Assembly: GCA_965659945.1 (NCBI GenBank)
Contig: CBFHYJ010000011.1
Coordinates: forward strand, 1-38,532
Source of the DNA: VMDJ01 sp965659945
Lineage (GTDB): Bacteria > Pseudomonadota > Gammaproteobacteria > Chromatiales > Chromatiaceae
Length of the DNA: 38,532 nt
Reading direction: 5' to 3'
The notes under the pieces are model-generated. The model had not been told where the DNA came from. It worked only from the letters and a program-made list of their open reading frames with translations, and ran no database searches. A program made the translations under genes and the position numbers. Each line of letters opens with the position of its first letter. The first letter of the stretch is position 1. Shown one piece after another: positions 8,489 through 16,398 of the stretch.

Positions 8489-8588
8489 AATTAATCCTAA
8501 GTTATTGTTTTATATTTACTTTATATTTCTTTAAAGAGGAATAAGAAAAATTACATCTAAACCTCCAAAAGAACTTAGGAACTATGGC

Positions 8589-8604
8589 AGCAATAAGCAT
8601 GCCA
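8589..8604 (-). promoter_or_regulatory. Sigma-54 promoter of the flhA operon
   Basis: The minus strand reads TGGCATGCTTATTGCT against the consensus TGGCAC-N5-TTGCW. The invariant GG and GC are separated by exactly 10 bases. It lies about 156 bases upstream of the flhA start and faces it. FlrA or FlrC dependence is expected from Vibrio and Pseudomonas. Confidence 0.8.
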
Positions 8605-8628
8605 TTCACTTTAAAAGACAGGCCAAAT

Positions 8629-8655
8629 TCAAGAATTTAGCTAAAGTGACGATAA
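8629..8655 (+). promoter_or_regulatory. FliA (sigma-28) promoter of flgP-flgT
   Basis: The plus strand reads TCAA, a 15-base spacer, then GACGATAA. The consensus is TAAA or TCAAG with GCCGATAA, so the -10 matches 7 of 8 and the -35 matches the Pseudomonas-style TCAAG fully (the next base is G). The flgP ATG lies 56 bases downstream. It is divergent from the sigma-54 promoter of flhA, about 25 bases away. Confidence 0.72.
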
Positions 8656-8711
8656 ACAACGTGACTTCCAACTAAATTTCTAAATTGGCCCCAACGAGGC
8701 CGGAGAACGCA

Positions 8712-9203
8712 ATGAAACGGGCATTTTTGGTAATTCTGATCGCTTTGACACTGCAAGCCTGTGCATCAGTGTCTGATCTGGGAGACTCGATATCCTCCTT
8801 CGTCTCAACACCCAACACCAATACCGTTGACGAAAAAGAGGTAGTCCAGAGTGAGATAGCTCCTGTCTATCAAGAAGGCGTTCTTATTAGTAGTGGTTAT
8901 GCCAATATTAGCGCTCAATCTAGCGACAACCCTTCTCAGCGTAGATTAATGGCTATTCGTGCTTCCAAAATCGATGCTTATCGTAATCTTACAGAACGCG
9001 TCTATGGTCAAAGCATTAACGCCTCCACAACTGTTGAAGACATGGTGGCGACAAATGACGCTGTACGAGCACACGTACAAGGTCTAATTTACGGCGCTCG
9101 CCTGGTTAGCATCGAGCCGATCGGCGGTGACAGTTACGAAACTCGACTTGAGCTATCAGAAAAGCGCGTTAACGAAATACGCAATCTTTTCTTGTTTAAG
9201 TAA
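8712..9203 (+). CDS. flgP: Outer-membrane lipoprotein FlgP (LPP20 family)
   Basis: FlgP is an outer-membrane lipoprotein that forms basal-disk or outer-ring structure around the polar flagellum in Vibrio and Campylobacter. The ATG at 8712 gives MKRAFLVILIALTLQAC, a lipoprotein signal with lipobox LQAC; an upstream in-frame TTG at 8685 would spoil it. The mature part has an acidic linker and then the LPP20 domain at about residues 60-163. This is recognised by QRRLMAIRASKIDAYRNLTERVYG and the ending VSIEPIGG..YETRLEL. The flgT ATG begins 20 bases after its stop. A FliA promoter lies upstream. Confidence 0.88.
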   Translation: MKRAFLVILIALTLQACASVSDLGDSISSFVSTPNTNTVDEKEVVQSEIAPVYQEGVLISSGYANISAQSSDNPSQRRLMAIRASKIDAYRNLTERVYGQSINASTTVEDMVATNDAVRAHVQGLIYGARLVSIEPIGGDSYETRLELSEKRVNEIRNLFLFK

Positions 9204-9223
9204 TTCACTTTTTAGTGGTCATT

Positions 9224-10459
9224 ATGAAAACAACTGTAAAAGCATCTGTCAGATATTTAGCATTCCTTACAGTATTAGCTATTACCCCAGCCTCACAAGC
9301 TGTGACTGTTCATGCTGAGGGTAGCTCTATTATTCAAGGTGGAAAAAATGCTACGCAGCAGCAGCTATCTCAAGCGCGCCTGGATGCGATTGCTGACGCA
9401 TTAAGAAACATCGCAGTTGCACAATCAACTCAGATTACAAGTCATAGCCTAATGACTACCGATGGCTCATTAAGCGAAAGCGTTCATCTCAGTACTCAGT
9501 CACCCATCCAAAATATGTCGATTTATGGTGAAGATCGACTGGGTGGTCTTTACCGTGTGAAAGTTAAAGCATTGCTTAAAAGTACAGAAAAGCAAAAAAA
9601 CGACCTTACATCACCTCAACAATGCCAATCAACGCACTCTCCTTTGAAACGCGAGGTGAGTATTCAGTTGACACCCTCAAACTTAACGCCATCCGCAATA
9701 AAAGATGACATCAATGCTGTCCTTATTAGTGCAAAAGAGATTCTGAAAAACAAGGTAGACAAAAGTACTGACTTAATTTATTCAGAAAGCCAAAAGTCAG
9801 GTCTACAAACAAGCCACTACGCAAAGAGCTATCTAATGGCTAAGCGGCCATCAAATGAACATGTTCTTAAAGTTTCCGCTGTGCGCGCTGGAGACATATT
9901 TACTCTCTCAGTTGGTGGCTATGACGAAGAACCAAACACAGTCGCAGGGAAAGTAGTGGGATTTGGCAAATCAGCTATTAGCCTGCCCCTAGGTTTAATT
10001 AATTCCGTTCTTAACAGTAATATTAAAAAAGATACCTTGGTCGGCATACGCATTACACTACCTAATGGCGGCTATTACACTAAAGCCCTTGGCTTGAATG
10101 AATCGGCTTCACTTTCCGCCACAAGCGATGAACGTCGGCTAATAACTCAATGGGTCAATAACATCTGGCCAAGCATCGATGGTGCACTATCGTGTTATCC
10201 AGTAGTCGCTAAAACACGCAAACTTAATCAGAATGCCGTACGACTAAGCCTTGGAAGTAACCACGGACTGAGCGAAGGTCAGCACTTATTACTGCTTGAT
10301 GAAAAGGCGAACTTTAATGTGCGCAGCAATAGTGCGAATATGTCTTCAATGAACCTTTACACTGTTGAAAAATTAGCTGCAAATCACGCTAGCATTAAGC
10401 CAATAACTGGTGATCTGCCGATCGCATCAAGCGGTCAGAAGATCGTCGTATCCTTTTAA
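9224..10459 (+). CDS. flgT: Flagellar H-ring protein FlgT
   Basis: FlgT forms the H-ring that surrounds the L/P rings of sodium-driven polar flagella and is needed to install the MotX/MotY T-ring. From the ATG at 9224 (GTG at 9215 is an alternative) the protein is 411 residues with a Sec signal peptide (cleavage after SQA). The N-terminal domain has the LPP20-like pattern QLSQARLDAIADALRNIAVA and ITSHSLMTTDG. The middle domain (about 130-290) and the C-terminal beta-barrel-like domain (NHGLSEGQHLLLLDE, about 340-411) match the three-domain FlgT layout. Its presence is the main evidence for a Vibrio-like sodium motor. It is followed at 12 bases by a LysM gene. Confidence 0.9.
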   Translation: MKTTVKASVRYLAFLTVLAITPASQAVTVHAEGSSIIQGGKNATQQQLSQARLDAIADALRNIAVAQSTQITSHSLMTTDGSLSESVHLSTQSPIQNMSIYGEDRLGGLYRVKVKALLKSTEKQKNDLTSPQQCQSTHSPLKREVSIQLTPSNLTPSAIKDDINAVLISAKEILKNKVDKSTDLIYSESQKSGLQTSHYAKSYLMAKRPSNEHVLKVSAVRAGDIFTLSVGGYDEEPNTVAGKVVGFGKSAISLPLGLINSVLNSNIKKDTLVGIRITLPNGGYYTKALGLNESASLSATSDERRLITQWVNNIWPSIDGALSCYPVVAKTRKLNQNAVRLSLGSNHGLSEGQHLLLLDEKANFNVRSNSANMSSMNLYTVEKLAANHASIKPITGDLPIASSGQKIVVSF

Positions 10460-10471
10460 TCGGTAATTTCC

Positions 10472-10921
10472 ATGAAAGTTGCATCAATCGTCTCCCTTAA
10501 CCTTCTGCTTATGTTACTCGCTACAAGTTCATTGGCGGCGGCTGAAACCGCTCGTGAAGCTGAACATCAACAAGCATTAAGAGTTCTCATGGGTGATTTT
10601 GAACAGACACAAAGAGCCCTCAAGAAGAAACCAGGCGACTTGAAGCCTGGTTCAAAGTATATTTTACAAGCGGATGACACGCTGAGTCAGCTAGCGATGT
10701 ATAGCTATGGCAATACGCCACTAAATATGGAAATCGTGGAAAAAATTATTGTTAACAAGAACCCAAACGGCTTCTTTCGCGGTAATGCAAAATACCTTCT
10801 TGTTGGCGAGACGATCATCATTCCCACAGTAGATGACATCAGGAACTATGTTTTCAGCTATAGCAACGGGAACAGATTTGACCACATCCCTCAAGAGAAA
10901 TGGATCCGTTATCCAAATTAG
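10472..10921 (+). CDS. Periplasmic FimV-type LysM protein in the flgPT operon
   Basis: This is a 149-residue protein with a Sec signal peptide (cleavage after LAAA, about residue 24), a short helical linker, then one LysM-like domain at about 62-118. The domain carries the pattern seen in FimV/HubP LysM domains: DTLSQLAMYSYGN, then IIVNKNPNGFFRGNAKYLLV and GETIIIP. LysM domains bind peptidoglycan glycan chains. FimV/HubP proteins are polar landmarks, but this protein has no membrane helix or acidic cytoplasmic part. It is co-transcribed with flgP and flgT, so it may anchor the outer ring to the cell wall (inference). Its stop is 12 bases from the stop of another LysM gene on the opposite strand. 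Confidence 0.82.
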   Translation: MKVASIVSLNLLLMLLATSSLAAAETAREAEHQQALRVLMGDFEQTQRALKKKPGDLKPGSKYILQADDTLSQLAMYSYGNTPLNMEIVEKIIVNKNPNGFFRGNAKYLLVGETIIIPTVDDIRNYVFSYSNGNRFDHIPQEKWIRYPN

Positions 10922-10933
10922 TTAGATAGAAGT

Positions 10934-11320
10934 TCACTGAGCTTCACTGACTGTTAACTCTCTTCCTACAGCAATCACGTCTGACTGCAACTCGTTCATC
11001 GCTTTCAACTTAGCAACAGAAAGACCAAAACGTTGCGCAATATGACCTAATGTATCTCCTGACTTAACGACATACACTTTTGGCGAAGCTGACTCAGCCA
11101 TAATTTTATCCTCCGTCAGTAAAATAGGCTTATCTTTGTCAGATACCGGATCACCAACAAAAGGAGAAACCACGTTAGATGATGTTCCCAAATCATAATC
11201 ACCAACGATCAAGCCTGCCAAATTCTCTTTATGTGCCACTGGGCCTCGAGACCAAAGCAGTAAGGCAAGCAATAAGCAGGCAAAAGAAATGGCTATCTGC
11301 AGAGAAATCGCATATCTCAT
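10934..11320 (-). CDS. Membrane-anchored LysM protein, last gene of fliK-flhB operon
   Basis: This is a 128-residue protein with an uncleaved N-terminal membrane helix (residues about 5-25, ISLQIAISFACLLLALLLW), a variable linker, and a C-terminal LysM domain at about 80-124 (VYVVKSGDTLGHIAQRFGLS, then MNELQSDVIAVGREL). The LysM should lie in the periplasm and bind peptidoglycan. The start is 13 bases after the stop of the coiled-coil membrane gene, so it is the third of three unusual genes behind flhB. Function unknown. A structural link between the export apparatus region of the membrane and the wall is a hypothesis. Confidence 0.82.
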   Translation of the reverse strand: MRYAISLQIAISFACLLLALLLWSRGPVAHKENLAGLIVGDYDLGTSSNVVSPFVGDPVSDKDKPILLTEDKIMAESASPKVYVVKSGDTLGHIAQRFGLSVAKLKAMNELQSDVIAVGRELTVSEAQ

Positions 11321-11333
11321 AGCGCTAGTTTAA

Positions 11334-12308
11334 TTATGGGCAAGGGAATCCTAATCTAGGGACACACGCAGCTTCCGTTGTATCTTTTTTTACATCCTTT
11401 TCATCACTCGATTTACTCATCATGTCGTAATAACGATGTTGCTCGAGCTTGATTAGTGCATCTAGCTTTTCAACCAATTGCTGATCTTTCATCTCATTGA
11501 CTGAGATTGTTAGCTCGGATAGTTCGTCGCCAACTTTTTCAAGGCGAATCGCATTATGTTTAACTTTGTCTTCTAATGACGTCACTGTTTCAGCAAACTT
11601 ATCAAACTTCACATCCAAACGATTCGAAATACGATCTAAAATCTCTTGGGTACGCTTGATGCCAGACTCTTCTCGAACCTGCGCTTGCTTTTCATAATCT
11701 CTCATATTGTTAAGCGCTTCTGTAACTTGCATATTAAGTACAATATTAGTCTCATTAAGACCGTTCAACTCTTCACGCAACTTTGCCATACGTTTTACAT
11801 CGGCATCCATTTGTACCACACGCTTACCAACCGTTAGCATGATCTCATCTGCTTGCACAGCGCTTTGAGTAAAACGCTCTAATAACACACCACTAACAGA
11901 TGCCGACACAATCAAGAGGCCAGCAAAAACCCAAAACATAATGTTTTGCTTCTTTTGCACTCCAGCCATTGATTCGTTAAACGCCGCAACACTTCCAATA
12001 ATCAGTTCCGCCGAAGCATTTGCACTCTCGGCCGCATGATTTGCTGCCTCAGCAGAATCCAAAGCTATTTCTGTCATTGCTTCTATAGAAGATTGCTCAT
12101 GCTCGTCCTCATCAGGCGAGTCACTAGCATCTATATTTTCTGAATCTAGTACATCTTGAATGGCCTCATCGACGGATTGGTCAACTGAATCAACCTCCCC
12201 CTCATCTCCAGCCTGCTCTAATTGACTATCTTCAGTGGGCTCTACTTGCTCAATTACTGCTTCTGAATCAACCGTTTCTTCGGGTTTTTTGTCGTTACTA
12301 TCACTCAT
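11334..12308 (-). CDS. Acidic bitopic membrane protein with periplasmic coiled coil, unknown
   Basis: This is a 324-residue protein. Residues 1-75 are extremely acidic and disordered (about one Asp/Glu in three). A short Ala-rich helix follows at 76-115, then one membrane helix at 123-143 (IMFWVFAGLLIVSASVSGVL). A long predicted coiled coil occupies about 155-295 with many Glu/Lys/Leu heptads. The tail ends CVPRLGFPCP with two cysteines. The positive-inside rule and the acidic N-terminus suggest N-in, C-out topology. No family is recognised. It starts two bases after the stop of the acidic repeat gene and is followed by the LysM gene. The acidic cytoplasmic region and wall-facing part recall pieces of polar hub proteins, by inference only. 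Confidence 0.75.
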   Translation of the reverse strand: MSDSNDKKPEETVDSEAVIEQVEPTEDSQLEQAGDEGEVDSVDQSVDEAIQDVLDSENIDASDSPDEDEHEQSSIEAMTEIALDSAEAANHAAESANASAELIIGSVAAFNESMAGVQKKQNIMFWVFAGLLIVSASVSGVLLERFTQSAVQADEIMLTVGKRVVQMDADVKRMAKLREELNGLNETNIVLNMQVTEALNNMRDYEKQAQVREESGIKRTQEILDRISNRLDVKFDKFAETVTSLEDKVKHNAIRLEKVGDELSELTISVNEMKDQQLVEKLDALIKLEQHRYYDMMSKSSDEKDVKKDTTEAACVPRLGFPCP

Positions 12309-12310
12309 GG

Positions 12311-13030
12311 TTATTTCCCACCTTTCAGTGCATCACGCTTAGCCGCTAAGCTATCCGTTGAGTCTTTAATTTTGCTTGTTGCCGCTTTTACATTCGCCAA
12401 CCGAGAGGCCAAACGGCTAGGTATTTTTTTGGCTTTTGCAATCCGTTCAACCTCTTGCATTGTTTCCTGTGCCTTTTGCGCGCTTTCACGAGCTCCCTCA
12501 GCAAGCATTTCAAGCTCAGTATTTAATGTCTCAGCTTTCTGGCAAAGCTCAGCGTGATATTCAGCCGTGTTTTTAGCTGCAAGCGAAGCATCGCCTTCAA
12601 TTTTTTCTTTATCCCCGGCAAAACTAATATCTGACACCTCAGATTCGTTTTTCCCGGCAAAAGATAAATCAGCAGTATCTTTTTCAGACTTCTTATCACC
12701 CTTAAAAGCAATATCAGTGGCATCAACTTCTTTTTTCGCTTCAAGGTCCAGGTCTCTTTCTAATGACTCTTTTGATGGTTGGGCTGTCATTGAAATATTT
12801 GACGCATCCACCTCATCATCAGCGGTCAAGCTGAGATCACCATTGGGTTCATCCTTTTGAGTCTTACTTGCCGTTAGCGTTGTTCCTAATCCATCCTTTT
12901 CAACTGGAAGCCCAGTTTCAGCATTTATTACTTGATCATTAGATGCCGATTGATCCTCATGATCTTTAGAAACACCAGTTTCTTTTGGGTCTGCCACTAC
13001 ACGTCTAAATTTGTCATCTTTATCTGTCAT
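12311..13030 (-). CDS. Acidic repeat protein downstream of flhB, unknown
   Basis: This is a 239-residue soluble protein with no signal peptide. Residues 1-62 are polar and disordered. From 65 to about 152 a short motif D-[LIA]-[SDA]-[LMF]-x-[AG] recurs seven times (starts near 65, 78, 93, 106, 121, 134 and 147), alternating 13 and 15 residues apart, so a 28-residue unit is repeated. The C-terminal 80 residues form a helical, coiled-coil-like segment (AETLNTELEMLAEGARESAQ), ending in a basic stretch. I do not recognise the family. The gene begins 24 bases after flhB and is coupled to the following membrane gene by a two-base gap, so it is expressed with the export apparatus. Confidence 0.72.
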   Translation of the reverse strand: MTDKDDKFRRVVADPKETGVSKDHEDQSASNDQVINAETGLPVEKDGLGTTLTASKTQKDEPNGDLSLTADDEVDASNISMTAQPSKESLERDLDLEAKKEVDATDIAFKGDKKSEKDTADLSFAGKNESEVSDISFAGDKEKIEGDASLAAKNTAEYHAELCQKAETLNTELEMLAEGARESAQKAQETMQEVERIAKAKKIPSRLASRLANVKAATSKIKDSTDSLAAKRDALKGGK

Positions 13031-13054
13031 AAGACACTCCGCATCAATCTGCTA

Positions 13055-14203
13055 TCAAGCAACCGCCGGATTACCGTTAATGTCAAATTGGTAATCATCA
13101 GGCACATCAATTTGTGGTAACTCAGCTTGAGAATCACCATACATTTCGTTATTCAAAGAGAAGACATAGCTCAGCACTTGAGCAACTGCCAAGTACAAAG
13201 GCTCTGGAATTTCTTGATCAAGCTCTGTTGTGTAGTAAATCGCTCGAGCAAGCGTCGGTAAACGAACAATCTCAATGGCATTCTCTTTAGCCACTTCACG
13301 AATACGATCAGACATATGATCAACACCCTTTGCAACAACCTTAGGCGCCCCTTCAGAGCCCTGGTCATAACTTAAGGCAACAGCAAAATGCTCTGGGTTA
13401 ACAATGACGACATCAGCATCCGGAACCGCATCAACCATTCGCTGCATGGACATCTCACGCTGCTTCTGACGTATAGCGGCTTTAACCTCGGGGCGACCTT
13501 CAACATCCTTCATTTCATCTTTGACTTCTTGAAGGGTCATTTTCAACTTTTTAGTGTGTTGATAAGCCTGAAATGGCACATCAATGGCAGCAATAAGTAC
13601 TAGAGAAAGACACATGAAGAATACACTCCAGGCCATAATCTCTCCTGCTTGCATAAAGGCTGCCTCCGGGCTGCCCTTACCTAGCCCCAACAGACCATCT
13701 GAATACCAGGTCAATGTAAACAAACCGATACCCGCAACTAATAAAAACTTACCCACTGCCTTCAACAGTTCCACAACAGCTTTTATACCGAACATTCGAC
13801 CAAAGCCCTTAATAGGCGATAATTTGGAGGCCTTAGGCATAAACGCTTTAGTAGAAAATATCCATCCACCCATAAATGCCGGCGTCACTAGTGTGATAAA
13901 AAGGGTAACAAGCAGAATAGGCACGATAGCCCAAAAACCTTCAAACAAAATGGTGCCTAAATGTACTGGCAATAGCTGAATATCAAAAATTAGCGCCCTA
14001 TCTAGCAATAGACCATCAGTCATCATATGACCTAATGACATAACAATATCGCCACCCATAAAAATCATCAGCGCCGAAGTAACGATCATGATCATAGCCA
14101 TGGAAAGTTCTTTTGAGCGGGCAACATCACCATCCTCTCGAGCCTTTTCCAAACGTCGAGCGGTAGGGAGTTCCGTTTTTTCCTGACTGCTTTCTTCAGC
14201 CAT
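13055..14203 (-). CDS. flhB: Flagellar export switch protein FlhB
   Basis: FlhB is the export-gate protein whose self-cleavage switches secretion from rod/hook to filament substrates. Four membrane helices occupy roughly residues 30-210, followed by a linker (ALQEVKDEMKDVEGRPEVKA-like helix) and the cytoplasmic domain. The autocleavage motif, normally NPTH, reads NPEH here (residues 269-272 from the ATG at 14203). The Asn-Pro scissile bond and the His are kept. The ATG shares a base with the fliR stop (TGATG); a GTG at 14206 is an alternative. The C-terminus is extended past the usual end by an acidic Pro/Asp-rich tail. Confidence 0.96.
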   Translation of the reverse strand: MAEESSQEKTELPTARRLEKAREDGDVARSKELSMAMIMIVTSALMIFMGGDIVMSLGHMMTDGLLLDRALIFDIQLLPVHLGTILFEGFWAIVPILLVTLFITLVTPAFMGGWIFSTKAFMPKASKLSPIKGFGRMFGIKAVVELLKAVGKFLLVAGIGLFTLTWYSDGLLGLGKGSPEAAFMQAGEIMAWSVFFMCLSLVLIAAIDVPFQAYQHTKKLKMTLQEVKDEMKDVEGRPEVKAAIRQKQREMSMQRMVDAVPDADVVIVNPEHFAVALSYDQGSEGAPKVVAKGVDHMSDRIREVAKENAIEIVRLPTLARAIYYTTELDQEIPEPLYLAVAQVLSYVFSLNNEMYGDSQAELPQIDVPDDYQFDINGNPAVA

Positions 14204-14976
14204 CACCGAACTCCCAAATACATTTGAATTTGGCTGTATCCATCAACCCATAAGCTTTGCATTCCAGTCGTCATTGATGGCATCAAAATCACCAATGAAA
14301 CAAAACCAACGAGCATTGCAGCTGGAAAACCTACCGCAAATACATTCAGTGAAGGTGCTGCACGAGATACCACACCCATTGCCATATTCTTAACCAACAA
14401 AGTCATCATAGCGGGTAGCGCAATCATCATTCCGCCAGTGAATATTATTGAAGTCCAGCGTAAAAAATCAGCGGCCAGCTCTGCATTAAAGGCGATTTTA
14501 TCGACAGGTACTAGGCGAAAGCTATCCAACAACATTTCTATTAATACCAAATGCGCACCCACCGTTAAAAATAACAAGGTGGCAATAATGACGAAAAGCT
14601 GAGAAAGAATAGGTGTTTGGTGCCCATTATTAGGATCAGCCATCATCGCAAAGCTTAAGCCCATGGAAACTGCAATGTAGTCACCCGCTGCACTGATAGC
14701 AGCAAAAGCAATCTGCAGAATAAATCCCATTAGAATACCTAAGGCAATCTGCTGTAAAAAAAGAACAAAACCTGAGCCAGTTAAGACATCAATAACAGGC
14801 CATTCATATAGCGGGTAAACAACAAAGGTTAATGCTGCTGCCAATACAATTCTTAATCGAATGGAAACTGATCGCGCAGAAAAAACTGGCGCTACTAATA
14901 ACGCGGCGCTAATTCGCGTGAATGGCCAAAGAAAACTATAAAAAAAGGCCAAAATGTCATCCATCACGACAAACAT
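14203..14976 (-). CDS. fliR: Flagellar export gate protein FliR
   Basis: FliR is one of the FliP5-Q4-R1 core subunits of the export gate. The 257-residue length and six hydrophobic segments fit. Recognisable conserved stretches are FTRISAALLVAPVFSARSVS near the N-terminus and IALPAMMTLLVKNMAMGVVSR near residue 190. It starts two bases after the fliQ stop and ends overlapping the flhB start by one base. An ATG five codons in (14964) is an alternative start, but the one at 14976 is preceded by GGGTGG. Confidence 0.95.
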   Translation of the reverse strand: MFVVMDDILAFFYSFLWPFTRISAALLVAPVFSARSVSIRLRIVLAAALTFVVYPLYEWPVIDVLTGSGFVLFLQQIALGILMGFILQIAFAAISAAGDYIAVSMGLSFAMMADPNNGHQTPILSQLFVIIATLLFLTVGAHLVLIEMLLDSFRLVPVDKIAFNAELAADFLRWTSIIFTGGMMIALPAMMTLLVKNMAMGVVSRAAPSLNVFAVGFPAAMLVGFVSLVILMPSMTTGMQSLWVDGYSQIQMYLGVR

Positions 14977-14978
14977 TG

Positions 14979-15251
14979 CTAGCCACCCATCAGTAAAGGT
15001 ATTCGTTCATATTGACGAAGCGCAAAGTCGGTTAATACCGACAATTGCCAACTGCCAAAGAGATAAATAACCACAACAAGTGCAACAAGCTTTGGAATAA
15101 AACTTAAAGTCATTTCATTAATTGACGTGGCTGCTTGAATAATACCAATCAACAAGCCAACGCCCAGTGCAGCCAACAACAAAGGTGCCGAGATTAATGC
15201 AACCATCCAAAGTGCTTCACGACCAATATCTAGAACTTCACCATGCGTCAT
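14979..15251 (-). CDS. fliQ: Flagellar export gate protein FliQ
   Basis: FliQ is a small two-helix subunit of the FliP-Q-R export gate. The ATG at 15251 gives the usual 90 residues, beginning MTHGEVLDIGREALW; an upstream in-frame GTG at 15263 would overlap the fliP stop. Two hydrophobic hairpins are visible at about 12-40 and 50-75, with the family-typical INEMTLSFIPKL in the loop. It is tightly packed between fliP and fliR. Confidence 0.95.
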   Translation of the reverse strand: MTHGEVLDIGREALWMVALISAPLLLAALGVGLLIGIIQAATSINEMTLSFIPKLVALVVVIYLFGSWQLSVLTDFALRQYERIPLLMGG

Positions 15252-15262
15252 CGTCAATCTCA

Positions 15263-16021
15263 CTAAGTTGCTGGAAAGAAGCTTCCTGCCAATGTTCCCA
15301 AGGTTAGTTGCCAGCCATCGATCAAAACGAAAAGCATCAATTTGAATGGCAATGAGATCATCATTGGTGACAACATCATCATACCCATCGACATCAAAAC
15401 ACTCGCCACAACTAGATCAATAACCACGAAAGGTATAAAAATCATAAAGCCGATTTGAAAGGCGGTTTTTAACTCACTGGTTACAAATGCCGGAATCAAA
15501 ATACGTAAAGGAATAGCCTCTTTACTTTCAATGACATCCTGACCAACTAAATTAGCAAAGAGCGCCACATCTGTTTCTCTTGTTTGCAACAACATGAACT
15601 CACGCATTGGTACAATAGCTTTTTCCAACGCCGGTTCCGCTTCAAGTGATCCACTCAAGTAAGGTTGCAATGCTTCAGTATTTACGCGTTCAAAAACAGG
15701 CGCCATGACAAAAAATGTCAAAAATAGCGCGAGACCAATCAAAACTTGGTTAGGCGGCGTTTGCATAGTACCCATTGCCTGACGAAGAATTGAAAGGACA
15801 ATAATGATTCGAGCAAATGCAGTTGTTGTTAGCAAAAGCGCTGGCAACAATGTCAGCACTGTCATTAACGCTAATATTTGAAGGGTCAGGCTATACGTTT
15901 GATCGCCATTAGGTTGATTTTGCACAACCACGCCCGGCATCAATGCTTCATTTGCCAGCAATTGACCAGAAGATAGACCAATCAGTAATGCCATCAATAG
16001 TTTTAAATAAAACGAGGACAT
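15263..16021 (-). CDS. fliP: Flagellar export gate protein FliP
   Basis: FliP forms the pentameric core of the export gate. The 252-residue protein starts with a cleavable signal peptide (residues 1-23), as is usual. It carries conserved FliP blocks: FARIIIVLSILRQAMGTMQTP at about 66-86, IPAFVTSELKTAFQIGFMIF at about 180-199, and MGMMMLSPMMISLPFKLMLF near 222-241. Its ATG shares one base with the fliO stop (TAATG). Position in the fliO-P-Q-R series agrees. Confidence 0.97.
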   Translation of the reverse strand: MSSFYLKLLMALLIGLSSGQLLANEALMPGVVVQNQPNGDQTYSLTLQILALMTVLTLLPALLLTTTAFARIIIVLSILRQAMGTMQTPPNQVLIGLALFLTFFVMAPVFERVNTEALQPYLSGSLEAEPALEKAIVPMREFMLLQTRETDVALFANLVGQDVIESKEAIPLRILIPAFVTSELKTAFQIGFMIFIPFVVIDLVVASVLMSMGMMMLSPMMISLPFKLMLFVLIDGWQLTLGTLAGSFFPAT

Positions 16022-16383
16022 TATTGCTTACCCCGCTGTGGCAATACCGAGCTAAGAGATTGAGTTAACTGCGTCTTAAAAGATTCCTTCTCTGGCTGTG
16101 TAATCGTAGAAGTGCTGGTTTCACCTTCAGCTTGCTCTAACTCTTTGAGTAAATTAATCGATTGGGAAGTTACACCTAAAACTAAACGCTTGCCTTCTAC
16201 AGAGGCAATAACAATTCGCTCTCGAGTACCAACAGATGCTGCCTCAATAATATGGATGGATTTTCCTCCAAAAATGTTCTTTTTGTCTTGAAGCTTACGA
16301 ACAATCCAAAACGCACCAAACATTGCCAAGAAAACAAAGACTAGTCCTAGCAAAGGCTGCACCAAGGAAAGTTCACCATTCAT
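16021..16383 (-). CDS. fliO: Flagellar export assembly protein FliO
   Basis: FliO is a bitopic membrane protein that helps assemble the FliP ring. This 120-residue protein has one membrane helix at about 9-28 (VQPLLGLVFVFLAMFGAFWI). It is followed by a cytoplasmic FliO domain with GGKSIHIIEAASVGTRERIV and RLVLGVTSQSINLL, then a Gln/Ser/Thr-rich tail. It starts 15 bases after fliN and overlaps fliP by one base. FliO is the least conserved gate component, but order and domain agree. Confidence 0.92.
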   Translation of the reverse strand: MNGELSLVQPLLGLVFVFLAMFGAFWIVRKLQDKKNIFGGKSIHIIEAASVGTRERIVIASVEGKRLVLGVTSQSINLLKELEQAEGETSTSTITQPEKESFKTQLTQSLSSVLPQRGKQ

Positions 16384-16398
16384 CGCAAGTCACTCTGG

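Noticed and set aside
12372..12860. Open frames on the plus strand opposite the acidic repeat gene.
   Set aside because: They are mirror frames caused by the biased composition of the real gene, with no ribosome binding site or signal of coding.
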